A stretch of 9,154 nt of DNA from an uncultured Chiayiivirga sp. (GTDB lineage: Bacteria; Pseudomonadota; Gammaproteobacteria; Xanthomonadales; Xanthomonadaceae), in NCBI GenBank assembly GCA_934525595.1, contig CAKSZJ010000038.1, positions 1 through 9,154 on the forward strand, written 5' to 3'. Both the position numbers and the translations under genes were made by a program. Below, piece after piece: positions 7,449 through 9,154 of this stretch. Within the stretch, counting starts at the first letter, position 1; each line of letters starts with the position of its first letter. The notes beneath the pieces were generated by a model. It worked only from the letters and a program-made list of their open reading frames with translations, had not been told where the DNA came from and made no database searches.

Positions 7449-7480
7449 GAAAGCCCGCTCATAAAGCGGGCTTTCCTTTT
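7449..7480 (+). terminator. Intrinsic terminator after rnt
   Basis: An 11-bp stem (7449-7459 with 7465-7475), core AAAGCCCGCT / AGCGGGCTTT, with a 5-base loop, is followed by TCCTTTTCC-like pyrimidine sequence. The reverse strand also gives a hairpin followed by a T-rich stretch, so it may work in both directions. Confidence 0.9.
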
Positions 7481-7487
7481 CCTGACA

Positions 7488-7512
7488 TGGAGGCTGGGTC
7501 GGAATCGAACCG
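7488..7512 (-). other. tRNA 3'-end fragment, candidate attachment site core
   Basis: Read on the minus strand, these 25 bases have a T-loop TTCGATT flanked by CGG/CCG, then an acceptor-like strand, T as possible discriminator base and CCA. This resembles the end of a bacterial tRNA such as tRNA-Cys (which ends ...GCC-T-CCA). The acceptor strand seems one base short of the normal seven. The outer T-stem pairs fail exactly beyond 7512, and no D-arm, anticodon arm or 5' acceptor strand can be found to the right. The simplest reading is the 3'-end remnant left at one junction when an element inserts into a tRNA gene. The tRNA identity is a guess. Confidence 0.5.
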
Positions 7513-7675
7513 TGCCGTGACATGAAGGTATTGCAACGACTGTAAGGCACCATACTCCGAACGTTACCCCCAAAGTTACCCCCAGCTTGTCGCGACACCC
7601 CGTGAATCCACCAGTACGCATCCTGTCGTCGGCACCACCAGCACCGGCACGGTTTCCGGGTGATCGGATCGGCCA
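7513..7675. other. Non-coding junction stretch
   Basis: With the flanking terminators this makes up the roughly 310-base gene-free interval between rnt and the first small gene. It contains two direct repeats of GTTACCCCCA (7563-7572 and 7575-7584) on a 12-base period, close to the tRNA-like fragment. Beyond that I see no supported gene: open frames here lack ribosome binding sites and run through the flanking hairpins. Confidence 0.5.
7563..7584. repeat. Two direct repeats GTTACCCCCA
   Basis: Identical 10-base units at 7563-7572 and 7575-7584 are separated by two bases. They lie about 50 bases from the tRNA-like core. Short tandem sites beside a core are what tyrosine integrase arm-binding sites look like, but this role is inferred from position only. 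Confidence 0.55.
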
Positions 7676-7703
7676 AGAAAAAGCCCGGCACATGGCCGGG
7701 CTT
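7676..7703 (-). terminator. Intrinsic terminator of the small-gene operon
   Basis: On the minus strand a perfect 9-bp stem (AAGCCCGGC / GCCGGGCTT, 7695-7703 with 7681-7689) and a 5-base loop are followed by TTTTTCTT. It lies 47 bases downstream of the last small gene's stop and points the same way, which supports the reality of that operon. Confidence 0.88.
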
Positions 7704-7750
7704 CGTCGGGGTCAGTAGGGCGGGTCAGTGCGCCGTGCTGATGGCAGGTG

Positions 7751-7975
7751 CTACCTGACCGCTGCCGCACGCGCGAGTGCATCGGCAACCGTCTGGGTAA
7801 CTCCCAGCAGGTTGTGCAGGCTGTTGATGGTCGCCCAGCCCCTTTCCTGTGTGCCGCTACAGTCCTCGAAATACTCGGCGAACCCGGCGTTCATCACATC
7901 CAGCACTTCCTCAAGCTGGTTGATGTAGTGCCACAGTTCGGTAATGGTCTGGGCCTGGGGGTTGGCGATGCTCAT
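7751..7975 (-). CDS. Unrecognised 74-residue protein, last of five-gene chain
   Basis: I do not recognise this family. The protein is acidic and predicted to be mostly helical (ITELWHYINQLEEVLDVMN, then LHNLLGVTQTVADALARAAA), with no signal peptide, membrane segment or cysteine pair. It has an excellent ribosome binding site (AAGGAGGG six bases before the ATG), and its ATG overlaps the preceding stop as ATGA. An intrinsic terminator follows its stop. Such small helical proteins are common as accessory genes of prophages and ICEs; no function can be given. Confidence 0.75.
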   Translation of the reverse strand: MSIANPQAQTITELWHYINQLEEVLDVMNAGFAEYFEDCSGTQERGWATINSLHNLLGVTQTVADALARAAAVR

Positions 7976-8178
7976 GCCTGTCCCTCCTTCGCACGAACCT
8001 CGGCCTGTTCGGCCATCTGCTCATAGGCACGGGCGCAATCAGCTTGTGCCTGGGCGAGTGCCTGGGATGATTCACGCGGCTCCAGTCCGTAGGCATAGGC
8101 GTACAGGCGACAGGCCTGTGCCTGGACACGATGCGCGCGGGCGACGTGGTGGTGATAGGTGGTGCTGGTGGTGTTCAT
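7972..8178 (-). CDS. Unrecognised 68-residue protein, fourth of five-gene chain
   Basis: Not recognised. The sequence is rich in Ala, Gln, His and Tyr, with HHH at residues 9-11, YAYAYG at 26-31 and a likely long helix from about 33 to 64. Start at 8178 has AGGGAGG six bases upstream and overlaps the previous stop by four bases (ATGA). Its own stop overlaps the next start the same way. The arrangement, not homology, is the evidence that it is a real gene. Confidence 0.72.
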   Translation of the reverse strand: MNTTSTTYHHHVARAHRVQAQACRLYAYAYGLEPRESSQALAQAQADCARAYEQMAEQAEVRAKEGQA

Positions 8179-8513
8179 GCCTTGCCTCCCTTCTTCGACG
8201 CGGCTTTGAGCTGGTCGTAATTGGCGTTGGCGATGAAGTGCGTCATTGCCCCTTGGACATCGGCCAGGAACGCCAGCAGGAAGCCGATGCTCCGGATGGT
8301 ATCCATGCTGATGGGGTCGCTGGCCGAAGCGGCGTCTGCCAGCAGGTCGCCGATGGCCTCGATGCCATGGGTGACCGGCGTCAGGACATTCTCGGCAGCC
8401 AGTTCGGCGCGCGCCGGGTCTTCCAAGTTCATGGCGCTGATCAGCAGGTATTCCAGACCGGGCGAGTTCTCAGGCTGGGCGGATGGGGCTGCCGTGGTGA
8501 CGGGGGCGCTCAT
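8175..8513 (-). CDS. Unrecognised 112-residue protein, third of five-gene chain
   Basis: Not recognised. After a low-complexity N-terminus (APVTTAAPSAQP) comes a helical domain with the hydrophobic pattern LEYLLISAMNLEDPA, GIEAIGDLLADAAS and IRSIGFLLAFLADVQGAM, ending in a Lys-rich tail (KAASKKGGKA). The start at 8513 has GGGGAGA seven bases upstream and an ATGA overlap with the preceding gene. A longer open frame reaching 8918 exists but its extra part only shadows the two upstream genes. It is the longest gene of the chain. Confidence 0.75.
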   Translation of the reverse strand: MSAPVTTAAPSAQPENSPGLEYLLISAMNLEDPARAELAAENVLTPVTHGIEAIGDLLADAASASDPISMDTIRSIGFLLAFLADVQGAMTHFIANANYDQLKAASKKGGKA

Positions 8514-8746
8514 GCCAGAATCTCCCCTGCCGTCGTCATCATGCTGGCGTGGTGGTGCAGGTGGGCGGCCAGTGCCTGGGCGTCGGTCGGGCCAAGCTCG
8601 AACTGAACCAGTGGACCACGGGAAAGGCCGGCCGGAATCCTGCGATCGGTACAGACCTTCACGGTCAGCGTGAGGGGCTGACGCTCGAACATCAGGCGCA
8701 GGCCACCGGCCTGCATACGCGTGGTGCGCGGGGCGGGAGCGTTCAT
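8510..8746 (-). CDS. Unrecognised 78-residue protein, second of five-gene chain
   Basis: Not recognised. It looks like a small alpha/beta protein: two likely strands (LRLMFERQ and LTLTVKVCTD) and a third (LVQFELG), then a helix AQALAAHLHHHASMM containing HLHHH. It has the best ribosome binding site of the group, AAGGAGG seven bases before the ATG, which overlaps the preceding stop by four bases. The HLHHH cluster could bind metal, but nothing else supports that. Confidence 0.75.
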   Translation of the reverse strand: MNAPAPRTTRMQAGGLRLMFERQPLTLTVKVCTDRRIPAGLSRGPLVQFELGPTDAQALAAHLHHHASMMTTAGEILA

Positions 8747-9015
8747 CGTGTGGCCTCCTTCGACGGCAGAGCGCGGGTGCTCTCCGCTGCCAGCGCCTGA
8801 CGGGCGCGCCGGATTTCGCAGGCCAACAGGTACAAAACGCCATCCTGAATCTGGTCGGCGTAGCTGGTGAAGCTCTCAAGGCCTGGGCCGCAAAGGATGC
8901 TCGCCAACGATTCGGCAAGCCGGATGTGAGTCGATGCGTCGTCGGTGAAGTTGCCGTGCATGGGCGGCGCGTCGATGTGCGCCGGGTCCAACGGTGCTGC
9001 GGTGGTGGTGCTCAT
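8743..9015 (-). CDS. Unrecognised 90-residue protein, first of five-gene chain
   Basis: Not recognised. The N-terminal 25 residues are probably disordered; the remainder reads as two or three helices (IRLAESLASILCG, SYADQIQDGVLYLLACEIRRARQALAA). There is no signal peptide or membrane segment. The start at 9015 has GAGGA eight bases upstream and no overlapping gene before it, so this is likely the first gene of the operon and its promoter should lie within 9016-9154 or beyond. Its stop overlaps the next start as ATGA. Confidence 0.75.
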   Translation of the reverse strand: MSTTTAAPLDPAHIDAPPMHGNFTDDASTHIRLAESLASILCGPGLESFTSYADQIQDGVLYLLACEIRRARQALAAESTRALPSKEATR

Positions 9016-9154
9016 GGTGTGGTTCCTCGGTTCGGTTTGGGTTGAACCGCCACCGGGCGCTGCGAAACGCAGGGTGAGGGCGTGTCCGATTTTTTGTGTG
9101 TGAGGCGGTTTGGTTAGAACGTCTCTTTCAGCGAGCCAGCGTAAATCGGTCTTC
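9016..9154 (-). promoter_or_regulatory. Leader and upstream region of the small-gene operon
   Basis: No gene is evident in these 139 bases. They contain a 5-bp hairpin CTGCG-AAA-CGCAG (9060-9072) and an AT-richer stretch (9090-9120) with a run of six T. This is the most likely place for the operon promoter on the minus strand, but I find no convincing -10/-35 pair. Confidence 0.4.

Larger units (their letters stand above)
7488..9154. mobile_element. End of a probable integrated element (prophage, ICE or island), open to the right
   Basis: To the left are conserved housekeeping genes closed by a terminator. To the right of the tRNA-like fragment come only a non-coding stretch with short direct repeats and a chain of tiny unrecognised genes. 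This pattern fits an element integrated at a tRNA 3' end, with this junction carrying the short tRNA copy. No integrase, excisionase, transfer or phage structural gene is visible, so type and length are unknown. Confidence 0.45.

Noticed and set aside
7488..7575. A complete tRNA gene on the minus strand
   Set aside because: Only a T-loop, CCA end and part of the acceptor strand are present. No matching 5' acceptor strand, D-arm or anticodon arm is found within 90 bases.
6416..7693. 425-codon minus-strand frame over hvfC, rnt and the junction region
   Set aside because: It crosses the rnt terminator and lies opposite RNase T with all its catalytic residues. The part right of 7440 resembles no integrase that I can recognise.
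7576..7788. Possible small minus-strand gene or integrase tail between the operon terminator and the repeats
   Set aside because: The frame starts inside the last small gene, passes through its terminator hairpin and has no ribosome binding site of its own; the 24-codon part after the hairpin is too short to judge.
7944..8606. 220-codon plus-strand frame opposite the small genes
   Set aside because: The minus-strand genes have five strong ribosome binding sites, ATGA overlaps and a terminator; this frame has none of these.
9060..9110. Intrinsic terminator at the right end (hairpin CTGCG-AAA-CGCAG and a run of six T)
   Set aside because: The T-run lies about 20 bases beyond the 5-bp stem, too far for an intrinsic terminator.

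Overview
This window looks like a chromosome segment of a high-GC gammaproteobacterium of the Xanthomonadales, in the Lysobacter, Luteimonas or Xanthomonas neighbourhood. This is inferred from the rlmE-ftsH-folP order with divergent yhbY, from protein sequences close to but distinct from the E. coli versions, and from REP-like palindromes of the GTAGGTCGG...CCGAC type. No species assignment is possible from the sequence alone.

Layout. Positions 1-217 hold a cluster of three REP-like palindromes, two of them inside a 71-bp near-perfect direct repeat. Positions 219-3860 on the minus strand carry rlmE, ftsH and folP in transcription order: 23S rRNA 2'-O-methylation, membrane protein quality control, and folate synthesis. 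Divergently, 3931-4626 carries yhbY (50S assembly) and a small Mth938/NDUFAF3-like protein.

Positions 4699-6716 form a compact three-gene RiPP operon of the HvfABC/bufferin type. It encodes a secreted Cys/His-rich precursor, an MNIO (DUF692) multi-iron oxidase, and a DUF2063 partner protein. The precursor is the most interesting object in the window. It has six x-Cys-Gly motifs; the first four cysteines are spaced exactly 19 residues apart and the last three exactly 5 apart, ending in three EGKCG units. The linkers are rich in His. By analogy with HvfA, the cysteines are probably converted to copper-binding heterocycles and the peptide is exported to handle metal. No DoxX-type fourth gene is present.

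Next comes rnt (RNase T, 6782-7438) with a clear terminator. Just after it, at 7488-7512, is a fragment resembling the 3' end of a tRNA on the minus strand. It lacks the rest of the tRNA, as expected at one junction of an integrated element. From there to the right end the DNA looks like accessory sequence. Five tiny unrecognised minus-strand genes (7751-9015) are chained by four ATGA overlaps, each with a strong ribosome binding site, and are followed by an intrinsic terminator. No integrase is visible; the rest of the element should lie beyond the right edge.
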